Assembly: GCF_001836165.1 (NCBI RefSeq)
Contig: NZ_KV827661.1
Span: forward strand, 1-64,000
Source of the DNA: Corynebacterium sp. HMSC036D02
GTDB lineage: Bacteria > Actinomycetota > Actinomycetes > Mycobacteriales > Mycobacteriaceae
Reading direction: 5' to 3'
Length of the DNA stretch: 64,000 nucleotides
Positions 17,737 to 28,100 of the stretch are shown piece by piece (positions within the stretch are counted from its first letter, which is position 1; every line of letters begins with the position of its first letter). The notes under the pieces were generated by a model. That model was not told the DNA's origin. It did not search any database and was given only the letters and a program-made list of their open reading frames with translations. The position numbers were made by a program, and so were the translations under genes.

Positions 17737-18711
17737 CTAGTGAGTCTCAAATAGCGTGGTCACAGAACCGTTCTCGAAAATCTCGTGGATGGTGCGAGCC
17801 AGCAGCGGGGCGATGGACAGGACCGTGAGGTTGTCCCAGCCCTCGGTGGACTGCGGCAGGGTATCGGTGGTGATGACCTCGACAGCACCGCATTCGGACA
17901 GGCGCTCGCGGGCTGGGTCGGAGAAGACACCGTGGGTACACGCAATAACCACGGACTTGGCGCCGGCTTCCTTGAGCACTCGGACTGCGCCTGCGATGGT
18001 GCCGCCGGTATCAATCATGTCATCGAGCAGGATGCAGTCCTTGCCCTCGACGTCACCGACGACGCGGTTGGACACCGTCTTGTTGGCCTCGGTGGTTGAG
18101 CGGGTCTTGTGGACGAAGGAGAGTGGGGCGTCACCAAGCTCGTGTGCCCACTTCTCAGCCACCTTCACGCGGCCAGCATCGGGGGAGACCACAGCCAAAT
18201 TGTCCATCGGGTACTTGGACTTGATGTAGTCCGTCAGGATCGGCATGGCGTGCATGTGGTCGACCGGGCCATCGAAGAAGCCCTGAATCTGGTCGGTGTG
18301 CAGATCTACGGATACGATGCGGTCGGCGCCGGCAGCGGCCAGCAGGTCTGCCACCAGGCGGGCAGAAATAGGCTCGCGGCCGAGGTGCTTCTTGTCCTGG
18401 CGTGCGTATGGGTAGAAGGGCAGGATGGCGGTGATGCGCTTGGCGGAGCCGCGCTTGAGCGCATCAATCATGATGAGCTGCTCCACCAGCCACTTGTTGA
18501 GCGGCTGGGTGTGGGACTGCATCACGAAGCAGTCGGCACCACGGACGGACTCCTCGAAGCGAATGAAGATCTCACCGTTGGCGAAATCGCGGGCGGTGGT
18601 CGGAACCAGATCAGTCTTGAGCTCCTTGGCCACAGCCTCAGCCAACGCCGGGTGAGCACGCCCGGTGAAGAGCATCATGTTCTTGCTGCTGCCGGTAACC
18701 TTGCCAGTCAT
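17737..18711 (-). CDS. prs: Ribose-phosphate pyrophosphokinase
   Basis: 324 residues, class I PRPP synthase: makes 5-phosphoribosyl diphosphate from ribose 5-phosphate and ATP for purine, pyrimidine, His and Trp synthesis. In actinobacteria PRPP also feeds arabinogalactan (decaprenylphosphoryl-arabinose). Visible motifs: FxRFEESVRGAD, the catalytic flexible loop with YARQDKKHLGREPISARL, VDLHTDQIQGFFDGPVDH, and the PRPP-binding loop ILLDDMIDTGGT. It starts 24 bases after the glmU stop, so the two form an operon. Confidence 0.97.
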   Translation of the reverse strand: MTGKVTGSSKNMMLFTGRAHPALAEAVAKELKTDLVPTTARDFANGEIFIRFEESVRGADCFVMQSHTQPLNKWLVEQLIMIDALKRGSAKRITAILPFYPYARQDKKHLGREPISARLVADLLAAAGADRIVSVDLHTDQIQGFFDGPVDHMHAMPILTDYIKSKYPMDNLAVVSPDAGRVKVAEKWAHELGDAPLSFVHKTRSTTEANKTVSNRVVGDVEGKDCILLDDMIDTGGTIAGAVRVLKEAGAKSVVIACTHGVFSDPARERLSECGAVEVITTDTLPQSTEGWDNLTVLSIAPLLARTIHEIFENGSVTTLFETH

Positions 18712-18735
18712 CAGTAGATATCCCTTTACTTGTCG

Positions 18736-20199
18736 TTAGTTAGTGGTCTGGTCGTCAGCCTCGGTGTCCTGTGCCTTGCCGGCGGCTTCCGCTGCCGGCG
18801 TGCCCGGACGCTTCTTTTGCACCCAACCTTCGATGTTGCGCTGCTTGCCGCCGGAGACCGCGAGCGCTCCCGCGGGAACGTCGTCCTTAATTACTGTACC
18901 CGCACCAGAGTATGCGCCATCACCGACGGTGACGGGAGCGATAAACATGGTGTCCGAGCCGGTGCGCACGTGGCTGCCGATGGTGGTGTGGTGCTTGTTG
19001 ACGCCGTCGTAGTTGACGAAGACGGAGGAAGCACCAATGTTGGAGTAATCACCCACGGTGGCATCACCGATATACGTCAGGTGAGGCACCTTGGTGCCGC
19101 GGCCGATCTGTGCCTTCTTTGCCTCGACGAAGCCGCCCAGCTTGCCTTCTTCACCCACGATGACGCCGGGGCGGATGTAGGTAAACGGGCCAATCTGCGC
19201 GTTGCTGCCAATGACGGAGTCGAAGCCGTGCGTGCGCACCACATGTGCACCTTCACCAACCTGCATGTTGGTCAGGGTGGTGTCGGGGCCAACCTCGGCG
19301 CCATCGGCGATGGTCGTGGCACCCCACAGCTGGGTGTTGGGGTGAATGGTGACGTCCTGGCCAATTGTCACGTTGACGCCGATCCAGGTGGTATCGGGAT
19401 CAACGATGGTGGCGCCGCCGCGCATGGCTTCCTCGACCATGCGGCGGTTGAGAAGGCGGCCGGCTGCGGCCAATTGCACGCGGTCGTTGACACCGGAGAG
19501 CTCATCCGGATCGGCAGCGACGTGCGCGCCGACGCGGTGTCCAGCCTCGCGGGCAATCTCCAAAACATCGGTGATGTAGAGCTCACCCTGGGCGTTATCG
19601 GAGTTGAGCTTCGTCAGGGCGTCGCGAAGCACGGCACCGTCGAATGCAAAGACACCGGAGTTGACCTCGTGCACCGTGCGCTGCTCCTCGGAGGCGTCCT
19701 TCTGCTCCACGATGGCGGTGACGGATCCATCCTCGGCGCGCAGCACGCGGCCGTAACCGGTGGGATCCTCCAGCGTCATGGATAGCACGGTCACAGCGTT
19801 GCCCTCCCCGGTGTGAGCCTCCTGCAGCTGGCGCAAAGTCTCCGGGCGTAGAAGTGGAACGTCACCGTTAGTCACGATGACGGTGCCGTTAAAGTCCGGC
19901 AGAGCGCTCAAGCCACACTGCACGGCGTGGCCGGTACCGTTCTGCTCCTCCTGAACGGCCTGGGATACTGCGCAATCCAGTTCTTCGGCGATAGCATCGA
20001 CAGCAGGGGAGACCTGATCACGCTGGTGGCCCACGACGACCACGAGGTGCTCCGGGTTTAGACCAGCGGCTGCGTGGAGGGCGTGGCCGAGAAGTGACCT
20101 CCCGCCAATCTCATGCAACGTCTTTTGGGTTGAGGATTTCATGCGGGTACCTGCGCCTGCTGCCAGGACAATGGCGGCGCAGTCAGTTACTTCAGCCAC
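18736..20199 (-). CDS. glmU: Bifunctional GlmU: N-acetylglucosamine-1-phosphate uridyltransferase/glucosamine-1-phosphate acetyltransferase
   Basis: 487 residues; makes UDP-GlcNAc for peptidoglycan. The N-terminal uridyltransferase has [11 protein letters not shown] (12-22) and TNGDVPLL; the family phrase PKVLH reads QKTLH here, a mild deviation. The C-terminal half (about 255-450) is a left-handed beta helix with acetyltransferase residues in [34 protein letters not shown]. The tail is hydrophilic. It is first gene of a glmU-prs operon. Confidence 0.97.
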   Translation of the reverse strand: MAEVTDCAAIVLAAGAGTRMKSSTQKTLHEIGGRSLLGHALHAAAGLNPEHLVVVVGHQRDQVSPAVDAIAEELDCAVSQAVQEEQNGTGHAVQCGLSALPDFNGTVIVTNGDVPLLRPETLRQLQEAHTGEGNAVTVLSMTLEDPTGYGRVLRAEDGSVTAIVEQKDASEEQRTVHEVNSGVFAFDGAVLRDALTKLNSDNAQGELYITDVLEIAREAGHRVGAHVAADPDELSGVNDRVQLAAAGRLLNRRMVEEAMRGGATIVDPDTTWIGVNVTIGQDVTIHPNTQLWGATTIADGAEVGPDTTLTNMQVGEGAHVVRTHGFDSVIGSNAQIGPFTYIRPGVIVGEEGKLGGFVEAKKAQIGRGTKVPHLTYIGDATVGDYSNIGASSVFVNYDGVNKHHTTIGSHVRTGSDTMFIAPVTVGDGAYSGAGTVIKDDVPAGALAVSGGKQRNIEGWVQKKRPGTPAAEAAGKAQDTEADDQTTN

Positions 20200-20263
20200 G
20201 AGTGTGTGCTTCTCCTGTGATTGGGGGTCAGGACTTACTGTGTTTCATCATAACGCGTGCTGC

Positions 20264-21523
20264 CTACTTCCCGTGTGACACTTCCGGGAGCGCTCGGGCA
20301 CGCCATGCGCCAATCAGACCGATGCACGCTAAGAACAGAATGGCTGCCGAGGGGCCCGCGAGTGCAATGACGGCGGAGATGCCGCCGACGACGAGGAGGA
20401 TGACGCCCATCATGGTGTTTGCGGCCCCGACGTAGCGGGTGCGCTTATCCTCACCAGCCATGTCCACCACATAAGTCTTGCGCGCCACGCGAATTGCGGC
20501 GTGCGCCAGGTTGACCAAGAAGAAGCCGAGGGGAAGGGCCCACATGCTCACCGCTGTCGGCGCCCACGCGGCACAGGCCACGATGGCCAGCAAGATGATC
20601 GCCGCGGCACCCGCAGCCCAGGACATAACCAAGCGGGAGGACTTATCCGACAACACACCGGAAACCCGGCCGCCGACGAGACTGGCCAAACCCGATGCCA
20701 GGACGAAGCCGCCGAGCCCACTGAGTGCCTGCGAGCCGATACTCTGCGAAAGCACCACGATGAAAGAAGTGGACAGGGCAGACACCAACAGCAGGGCACG
20801 GACGTTGACGAAGCCACGGAAGCGGGCATCCTGGGTATACAGCTGCCAGGTATCTGTCCACCAGCTGCGGTTCATGCCCTTCTGCCCGGAGTGCTCTGGT
20901 ACCGGCTCCTCGATTGTGCGGAAGACCGCTGCCGCCAGGAACCACGTGGCTGCGCCGATAGCGAGCATCACTGCTAAACTCCAGCGCGGGAGCTCACCGA
21001 GAAGGGCGAGGATGCCACCGGTAATCAAGGTGACCGCGCCGCCGAGCTGTGTAGCACGACCAGTCACCACTCCGCGGTGGCCCTTGGAGATGGTGCGGCC
21101 TTGCACGTCCTTTCCGGTCAGCGAACACAGCGCGCGCAGCACGGCAAGCGCGGCAAGCGCGAGGCAGATGATGAGGCCGAGAAGGGGGCCGTCAACAAGC
21201 ACGGCGGCTGCTGCGATAATCGCTGCGCACAGACCCTGTCCCACCGAGCCCAGCACCCACAGGCGTTTGCGTGCTGGATGGGACACCACCCATGGGGTGA
21301 GTGCCGCCTGCGGGAGCATGGAGCCGGACTCACGCAAGGGGACCAGCAGGCCAGTGAAGAAACTTGGGACCCCGGCTACGCTAAACAGCCAGGGTAGAAC
21401 CGTCTTACCGGAGAGCAATTGATCGCCCACGCCCTGCAGGCCATTCGACCACACGAAGCGGCGGGCATTGGCGGACTCGTTGGAGGGTGAGGAGTCTTGG
21501 GAAGATGCAGAACGCGAAGCCAT
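20264..21523 (-). CDS. MFS transporter
   Basis: 419 residues with about 12 hydrophobic segments and a charged central loop (about 195-215), an MFS 6+6 arrangement. It opens with a serine-rich cytoplasmic N-terminus. I see no motif that fixes the substrate; the overall pattern resembles uncharacterised drug/metabolite exporters of actinobacteria. It lies 64 bases upstream of glmU on the same strand and is divergent from the multicopper oxidase with a 70-base gap. Confidence 0.82.
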   Translation of the reverse strand: MASRSASSQDSSPSNESANARRFVWSNGLQGVGDQLLSGKTVLPWLFSVAGVPSFFTGLLVPLRESGSMLPQAALTPWVVSHPARKRLWVLGSVGQGLCAAIIAAAAVLVDGPLLGLIICLALAALAVLRALCSLTGKDVQGRTISKGHRGVVTGRATQLGGAVTLITGGILALLGELPRWSLAVMLAIGAATWFLAAAVFRTIEEPVPEHSGQKGMNRSWWTDTWQLYTQDARFRGFVNVRALLLVSALSTSFIVVLSQSIGSQALSGLGGFVLASGLASLVGGRVSGVLSDKSSRLVMSWAAGAAAIILLAIVACAAWAPTAVSMWALPLGFFLVNLAHAAIRVARKTYVVDMAGEDKRTRYVGAANTMMGVILLVVGGISAVIALAGPSAAILFLACIGLIGAWRARALPEVSHGK

Positions 21524-21593
21524 GACTGTGATCTTAAGCCCGGCTCGGCCTTATCCGGGCCTTAAGGTTCACCTGATCTCTATCCTGGGAGGC

Positions 21594-23228
21594 ATGTCTA
21601 TCTCCGCTCGCCCTATAGTGTCTCGCCGTATGTTCGTCCAAGGTTCCGTGCTGACTCTTGCCGGTGCCGCCGTGATGGGATTGAGCGCCTGCTCCACCTC
21701 GGGGTCGAAGAATCAGCCGGAGCCACTGGGCTACGACAGCGAGCCGCGAGCCCTGCCTATCCCGCCCGTGGAGGAAGGAGAGGTCGTCGACGGCACACGC
21801 GTATTCAAACTCACCGCTCAAGACGGCTACTCGGAGATCCTCCCCGGCAACGACCGCACGCGGACGTGGGGCTTCAACGGCGCCTTCTTAGGCCCCACAC
21901 TGCGTGCTCGGCGCGGTGAGAAAGTCCGCGCGGAGATCACCAACGACCTCATCGAGATGACTACGGTGCACTGGCATGGCATGAAACTGCCGGCCTATTC
22001 GGATGGCGGCCCGCACTCGCCGATTGAGGTGGGCAAGACCTGGAAACCCGAGTGGGAGATCATTCAGCCCGCGGCCACGCTGTGGTACCACCCGCACCCG
22101 CACATGGCCACGGCCACGCATGCCTACCGCGGGCTGGCGGGCATGTTCCTCATCGACGATGACGTGGCCGATGGGCTGGACCTGCCGCAGGACTACGGTG
22201 TGGATGATATCCCGGTAGTCATCATGGATGCCAAGTTCACCGAAGACGGTCAGATTGACGAAAAGAGCGATAACACACTGGGGCTTCTGGGCACCACGCC
22301 TCTGGTCAACGGCATCACGAATGCGCGCTTCGACGCCACCACGCGCCGGGTCCGCCTGCGCCTGCTCAACGGCGCCTCCATGCGCTTCTACACCCTGGAG
22401 CTCAGCAACGGCCCCTTCCACGTCATCGCCACGGACACGGGGCTTCTCGACGCCCCCGTGGAAGTCGATTCCCTCTTCCTCGGCCCCGGCGAGCGCGCCG
22501 AAATCATCGTGGATTTGGAGCCAGGTAAGGAAGTGCAGCTGCGCTCGGTGCCGCGCAAAGACAACTTTGGGGTGCCCAAGGACAAGGATGCGGCCGACTT
22601 CGGCTTCCAAGATTCCTTCGGCCTGCTCACCATCTCCGGGCCGGAAGAGTCCGCACCGGAGCCACCGGCTCTGCCTGCAACGCTTGACCCCGCCGCGGCG
22701 AAGACCCCGTCCACGGAGGGCCTTGAAGAGCGTGAGTTCGTGCTCAACACCTTCATGATCAACGGTGAGCAGATGGACATGGCCCGGGTGGATACCGTCA
22801 TTGACCACGATGCCCCGGAGATCTGGACCGTGACCAATGAGAACTCTGATTGGCCGCACAACTTCCACATCCACAATGCCCGCTTCAAGGTTCTGGAGTG
22901 GGACGGCGATGAGAAGATGAATGTGTTCAATTCTGGGTGGAAGGACATTGTGAACCTTCCGCCGAAGGCCACCGCGCGCCTGCTCGTGGAGTTCGGTCAC
23001 TTCCCGGATAAGACCATTCCGTACATGTACCACTGCCACATGCTGCTGCATGAGGACGAGGGAATGATGGGGCAGTACGTCATGGTCAACAAGGGCGAGA
23101 AGCCCGACGTGCGCGTCAAACCCGCCGCACTCGTCTTCGACCAAACCGCCGCCACGCACTCCGCACACGCGGGCCAGGTGGTGGACTCCTCCCGCAGCCC
23201 CTATGCGACGCCGGAGGCGCAGGGCTAA
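21594..23228 (+). CDS. Multicopper oxidase, Tat-exported lipoprotein
   Basis: 544 residues from ATG 21594, chosen because a GGGAGG ribosome site precedes it; a longer reading lacks a signal peptide at its start. The signal contains twin arginines (RRMFVQ, 11-16) and a lipobox LSAC with Cys33. Three cupredoxin domains carry all copper motifs: HWHG, WYHPHPH, HNFHIHN and the T1/T3 motif HCHMLLHEDEGMM. Relatives (CueO, CumA, SufI/FtsP-like) oxidise Cu(I), Mn(II) or phenols at the cell surface; the Met-containing T1 motif suggests copper tolerance. No copper regulator is adjacent. Confidence 0.93.
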   Translation: MSISARPIVSRRMFVQGSVLTLAGAAVMGLSACSTSGSKNQPEPLGYDSEPRALPIPPVEEGEVVDGTRVFKLTAQDGYSEILPGNDRTRTWGFNGAFLGPTLRARRGEKVRAEITNDLIEMTTVHWHGMKLPAYSDGGPHSPIEVGKTWKPEWEIIQPAATLWYHPHPHMATATHAYRGLAGMFLIDDDVADGLDLPQDYGVDDIPVVIMDAKFTEDGQIDEKSDNTLGLLGTTPLVNGITNARFDATTRRVRLRLLNGASMRFYTLELSNGPFHVIATDTGLLDAPVEVDSLFLGPGERAEIIVDLEPGKEVQLRSVPRKDNFGVPKDKDAADFGFQDSFGLLTISGPEESAPEPPALPATLDPAAAKTPSTEGLEEREFVLNTFMINGEQMDMARVDTVIDHDAPEIWTVTNENSDWPHNFHIHNARFKVLEWDGDEKMNVFNSGWKDIVNLPPKATARLLVEFGHFPDKTIPYMYHCHMLLHEDEGMMGQYVMVNKGEKPDVRVKPAALVFDQTAATHSAHAGQVVDSSRSPYATPEAQG

Positions 23229-23293
23229 CCCTTCACGATGCTCTCGTAGGCACGGCCCGCTAGCGCCGAGCTGTGCCAGCGGGGTGCCGATGC

Positions 23294-23441
23294 GGAGGCG
23301 CTTGATATCTGCAAAAGTGCAGACCTGAAAGTGCAGACCTCCTGCGTCGCCAAGCAGTGCGTTGCGCTTCACGACGCCCACCTGCGTGTCTGCACTTCCA
23401 GGTCTGTACTTATGGAAGCGTTGGCCGTTGGAGGCGCTTGA
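23294..23441. repeat. Hairpin element flanked by 12-bp direct repeats
   Basis: GGAGGCGCTTGA occurs at 23294-23305 and again at 23430-23441. Between them two copies of AAGTGCAGACCT (23315-23326, 23329-23340) face the inverse pair (23388-23397 and 23400-23411), giving imperfect 24-base arms with a 47-base centre. The 279-base gap between the multicopper oxidase and the TRIC-like gene contains nothing else I can name. Confidence 0.7.
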
Positions 23442-23507
23442 GTAAGACGCTGTGGGACGACGCGAGGCTAGCGATGGTGTGAACTGAAGCAAATTCACCA
23501 TCATGAT

Positions 23508-24278
23508 GTGAGCAGTGCGCTATGGTCGGTATCTGTGATTCAGGACGTCGACCCGCTCATCCATTCCCTGTACCAGGTCTTTGACCTCATCGGTGTGGTG
23601 CTCAACGGCATCATTGGTGGCACGATTGCACGCCGTAGGGAATTCGACATTATCGGTTTCGTCTTTCTGGCGCTCTTTTCAGCGCTGGCGGGCGGCATGA
23701 TTCGTGACATGCTGATCGCCAGCGGTCCGGCAGCGGCTATCTCTGATCCGCTGTATCTCACGCTGGCGTGTGTGGGCGCGCTCATTGCTTTTTTGACGGA
23801 CCTGAAGGGCAAGGCCTGGGAAATCTTCCTCGAGCACGCGGATGCTGTCATCTTGGGTGTGTGGTGCACGACTGGATGTGTGAAGGCGCTGACCCATGGA
23901 ATGCCGTTTATCGCCTGCGTATTCTTGGGAGTCTTGACCGCAGTGGGTGGCGGAATGGTGCGCGATGTTGCTTCCGGCCAGATTCCCTCGGTCTTTGGGG
24001 GAAGCCCGCTCTACGCCGTGCCGGCGGTGCTTACAGGAATCGTGATGGCATCCTTCGCGCACTTCGACAAGTTTGCCCTTGGCATGGTCATCTCGCCCTT
24101 CGTGGGCTTTGGCCTAGCGGTTATGGCGTATTGGCGCGGGTGGGGGCTTCCGCGCGCTGGTATTGCTCCCTTGAACTACACCGCGGCGCAGGTGGCGTCG
24201 ATTGCGCGGAAAGCTGAAATTAGGGGATTTAGGCGCGGTCGTAAGAAAAGAAAACAAACACCGCCAAGCGCTGAATAA
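23508..24278 (+). CDS. TRIC-like (UPF0126/YadS) membrane channel protein
   Basis: 256 residues with about seven membrane segments forming the duplicated UPF0126 repeat: GxxxxARRREFDIIGFVFLALFSALAGGMIRD in the first half and GVLTAVGGGMVRDVASGQIPSVF in the second, with the GGG-x-x-RD kinks typical of prokaryotic trimeric intracellular cation channels. It may conduct K+; function in bacteria is little known. The basic C-terminal tail (RRGRKKRKQTPPSAE) overlaps a terminator stem that serves the opposite-strand tRNA-Gln. The GTG start at 23508 is the furthest plausible; later GTG starts are possible. Confidence 0.85.
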   Translation: MSSALWSVSVIQDVDPLIHSLYQVFDLIGVVLNGIIGGTIARRREFDIIGFVFLALFSALAGGMIRDMLIASGPAAAISDPLYLTLACVGALIAFLTDLKGKAWEIFLEHADAVILGVWCTTGCVKALTHGMPFIACVFLGVLTAVGGGMVRDVASGQIPSVFGGSPLYAVPAVLTGIVMASFAHFDKFALGMVISPFVGFGLAVMAYWRGWGLPRAGIAPLNYTAAQVASIARKAEIRGFRRGRKKRKQTPPSAE

Positions 24279-24300
24279 TTGCAGTCCAGGCGGTGTTTGT
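24254..24300 (-). terminator. Terminator of tRNA-Gln overlapping the TRIC gene 3' end
   Basis: ACAAACACCGCC (24254-24265) and GGCGGTGTTTGT (24289-24300) form a perfect 12-bp stem. On the minus strand it is followed by TTTTCTTTTC, a good T-tract, so it ends the tRNA-Gln transcript while the same bases encode the last codons of the TRIC-like protein on the plus strand. Confidence 0.8.
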
Positions 24301-24305
24301 GCTTG

Positions 24306-24377
24306 CTTCCCCACCAGGACTCGAACCTAGAATGACGGTACCAAAAACCGTAGTGTTGCCGATTACACCATGGGGAA
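24306..24377 (-). tRNA. tRNA-Gln (anticodon TTG)
   Basis: 72 bases folding as a cloverleaf: acceptor TTCCCCA/TGGGGAA with discriminator G, anticodon stem ACGGT/ACCGT with loop TTTTGGT (anticodon TTG, reads CAA), T arm CTAGG-TTCGAGT-CCTGG. The 3' CCA is not encoded. Confidence 0.95.
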
Positions 24378-24527
24378 ACTGCGCACATATTATGAGCGCT
24401 GGAGGACATATTACATGACAGGTGTGGGCCAAACCTAAACAGGTGCCCGAGACTTTCGGGCGCGTGGTTAACGGCCGACTTTTAGCTGGTGCGGGCCATG
24501 TCCAGTGGGGGAGATACAGTAGAAGAC

Positions 24528-25136
24528 ATGGTTCGACAAAGGATGACCGGGCGTGAGCGCCGTGAGCAGTTGATCTCCATAGGACGTGCAGCCTTCGCAG
24601 AACGCGGCTTCGATGGCGCCAGCGTGGAGGACATTGCAGCACGCGCTGGTGTGTCCAAGCCGGTGGTCTATGAGCACTTCGGCGGCAAGGAAGGCCTCTA
24701 TGCCGTCGTCATTGACCGCGAGCTCGTGGCTTTGGAAAAGGTCGTGACGGAATCGCTGCAGACGGGTTCTTGGCGCGAGCGCATCGAGCAGGGGGTCGTC
24801 GCCCTGCTGACCTATGTGGAGGAGGAGACCGATGGTTTCCTAATCCTCGTGCGTGACTCCAAGCCAGGGGCGGAGCGTAGCTTCTCCACGTTGTTGAATA
24901 CGGCGGTAAATCAGATTGCGCATATCCTCGGTGAGGCCTTCGAACACCGTGGTCTCGACCCCGAGCTGTCGGTGCTCTACGGCCAAGCGCTCGTCGGCAT
25001 GGTGGCCACCACTGCGCAGTGGTGGTTGGACGTGCGCGAGCCCTCGCGGGAGACCGTCGCAGCGCACATCGTCAACTTGTGCTGGAATGGTCTTTCCGGC
25101 ATGGAAGCAGCACCGAAGTTGAAGGGAGCTAAGTAG
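24528..25136 (+). CDS. TetR-family transcriptional regulator
   Basis: 202 residues from ATG 24528; ATG 24498 in the same frame is an alternative. The N-terminal helix-turn-helix is standard: RREQLISIGRAAFAERG, GASVEDIAARAGVSKPVVYEHFGGKEGLY. The C-terminal ligand domain (65-200) is alpha-helical with aromatic residues near the end (WWLDVREPSRETV). It stops directly before the mfd start (no gap), an arrangement also seen upstream of mfd in mycobacteria. Target genes unknown. Confidence 0.92.
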   Translation: MVRQRMTGRERREQLISIGRAAFAERGFDGASVEDIAARAGVSKPVVYEHFGGKEGLYAVVIDRELVALEKVVTESLQTGSWRERIEQGVVALLTYVEEETDGFLILVRDSKPGAERSFSTLLNTAVNQIAHILGEAFEHRGLDPELSVLYGQALVGMVATTAQWWLDVREPSRETVAAHIVNLCWNGLSGMEAAPKLKGAK

Positions 25137-28100
25137 GTGGCAACGCCGATGCTGGGCGGGCTGCTCAAGGTAGCCGCCTCAGATCCAAAACTTAAAGGCC
25201 TCGCCTCCCAAGTGGGGGAAGCCTCATTGCACATTACTGGCATTGACCAGGCGCGCCCGTGGGCCATCGGCACGCTGGCGCACCATGCGCCGGTGCTGGT
25301 GGTGACTGCCTCCGGGCGTGAGGCGGAGGATCTCACTGCGGAGCTGACGGCCATGCTGGGGGATAAGGTCGCTTATTTCCCGGCATGGGAGACGCTTCCG
25401 CATGAGAGGCTGTCGCCGGCGGCGGATATCGTCGGCAAGCGCGCGCGTGTGCTTGACCTGGTGGGGGCGGGCAAAGCCCAGGTCGTGGTGACCTCTGCCC
25501 GCGGGTACTGCCAGCCCATCCTGAGCAAGGTGGAGGGTCGCGCGCCCATCTTCCTGAAGGAAGAAGATGAGCACGAGCTTTCTCATATCCTGTCGGAGCT
25601 GGAGTTTCGCGCTTATAAGCACGTGGATATGGTGGCTAAGCGCGGTGAGTATGCCACGCGCGGCGGCATTCTCGATGTTTTCCCCACCACCTCTGATTAC
25701 CCGGTGCGCGTCGAGTTTTGGGGTGATGAGATTACGGATATCCGTCAGTTTTCTGTGGCGGACCAGCGCGCAATCCCGGAGATCGAGGTCGGCGAGGTCG
25801 CTATCTATCCCGCCCGCGAGCTGCCGATCACCAATGAGGTAGCCGCACGCGCCCGCGAGCTGGCGCAGAAGTTTGGGGGCAACGCAGCGCTGGCAGAGCT
25901 TCTGACCAAGGTAGGGGAGCACATCCCGGCTGAAGGTATGGAAGCTGTGCTGGCCGTGCTTGCCGCCGAGCCCTTCGTCACCCTCCCCGAACTCCTTGCC
26001 CCGGGTACGCACGTGCTGCTTGTGGCGCCGGAGAAGATCCGCACCCGCATTGCGGATCTGGAATCCACCGATGCGGAGTTCTTGGCTGCTGGCTGGGAGG
26101 CCGCCGCGATGGGCGCGGATGGTCCGTTGGCGGCCGAGGGCCTGGATACCTCGGCGTCGAGTTATCGCTCCTATGAGTCCTTGGAGGCGACGTGCCGGAA
26201 TATCGAGGCCCCGCTGTGGACTTTTGCGCCGCCGGGGATGTTTGCGGCGGCTGAATCGGAGACTCTGCCGCTGGACTTTGAGCCCGGACCTACCCCGCGC
26301 GGTGATATTCCAGAGATCGATGCCATGATGGCGCAGCTTCTGGCGCACACCACGGCCGGCGGGCGTGCCGCCTTTATTGCCCCTGCACAGGGCGCGATTA
26401 AGCGCATGGTGGAGCGCTTCGCGGAAAAGGGGATTCCCACGAAGGTGGCCACACCTGGCTGGGAGCCGAGCCCCGGCGAAGTCACTCTTTACCAGGCCTT
26501 GTCCCATGCTGGTCTGGTGTTCCCGAAGGTACGCAAGCTCAAGGACGCTGAAGCGCTGCCGCTGGTCGTCATCACGGAAACTGACCTGACGGGTAACCGT
26601 GTGGGCGATACTGCGGGGGCGAAGCGTCGCCCAGCAAAGCGCCGTAACCGCGTGGATCCTCTCGCACTCAAGCAGGGTGACTACGTGGTGCATGAGACTC
26701 ATGGCATCGGCAAGTTCCTCAAGATGGCCGAGCGCACCGTTCAATCCGGTGACGAGACTTCGCGCCGCGAGTACATCGTGCTGGAGTATGCGGCGTCCAA
26801 GCGCGGCCAACCGGCCGACCAGCTGTGGGTGCCCATGGACTCGCTAGATTTGCTGAGCAAGTACACCGGCGGTGAGGCGCCGACGCTGTCCAAGATGGGC
26901 GGCTCGGACTGGAAGAACACCAAGAAGAAGGCTCGCGCCGCGGTGCGCGAGATCGCCGGTGAGCTGGTGGAACTCTATGCCAAGCGCCAGGCCGCACCCG
27001 GTCACCAGTTTGGCCCCGACACCCCGTGGCAGGCCGAGATGGAGGATAATTTCCCCTTCGTCGAGACCGAGGACCAAATGCTGGCCATCGACGCCGTCAA
27101 ACAGGATATGGAATCCACGGTGCCGATGGACCGCGTGGTCGTCGGCGATGTGGGCTATGGCAAGACCGAGGTTGCGGTGCGCGCAGCCTTCAAGGCCGTA
27201 CAGGACGGCAAGCAGGTCGCGGTCCTCGTGCCCACCACTTTGCTGGCCCAGCAGCACACCGATACTTTCCGCGAACGCATGCAGGGATTCCCGGTGGATA
27301 TCGAGGTGCTTTCGCGCTTTACCTCGACCAAGGAATCCAAGGAGATTCTGGCTGGTTTGGCGGATGGTTCCGTGGACATCGTCATCGGTACCCACCGTTT
27401 GTTGCAGACTGGCGTGCAGTGGAAGAACCTGGGCCTCATCGTGGTGGATGAGGAGCAGCGTTTCGGTGTGGAGCACAAGGAGCACATCAAGGCACTGAAG
27501 GCCAGCGTGGACGTGCTCACCATGTCCGCGACGCCGATTCCGCGCACCTTGGAGATGTCCATGGCGGGCATCCGCGAGATGTCCACCATCCTGACCCCGC
27601 CGGAAGACCGTCACCCGGTCCTGACCTATGTGGGTGCGTATGAGGATAAGCAAGTGGCCGCGGCCATCCGCCGTGAGCTGCTGCGCGACGGCCAGGTCTT
27701 CTTCATTCACAACAAAGTCGCTGACATCGAGAAGAAGGCCCGCGAACTGCGGGACCTAGTGCCGGAGGCGCGCATTGTCGTCGCGCACGGCCAGATGAAC
27801 GAGGACGTGCTTGAGCGCACCGTCCAGGGTTTCTGGGACCGCGAATTCGACGTCCTGGTGTGTACCACCATCGTGGAAACCGGCCTGGATATTGCTAATG
27901 CGAATACCCTCATCGTGGAGAACGCCCACCACATGGGCCTGTCCCAGCTGCACCAGCTGCGTGGGCGCGTGGGCCGCTCCCGCGAGCGCGGCTATGCCTA
28001 CTTCCTGTACCCGAAGGGCGCCACGCTGACGGAAACCTCCTATGACCGCCTGGCCACCATCGCCCAGAACAACGATCTGGGTGCGGGTATGGCCGTGGCC

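Noticed and set aside
18730..19785. Long plus-strand frame opposite glmU
   Set aside because: Shadow of glmU; no start signal and low-complexity composition.
21888..23504. 538-codon minus-strand frame opposite the multicopper oxidase
   Set aside because: Antisense shadow; its His/Gly/Val composition mirrors the coding strand and there is no promoter or ribosome site.
25224..26810. 528-codon minus-strand frame opposite mfd
   Set aside because: Antisense shadow of mfd.
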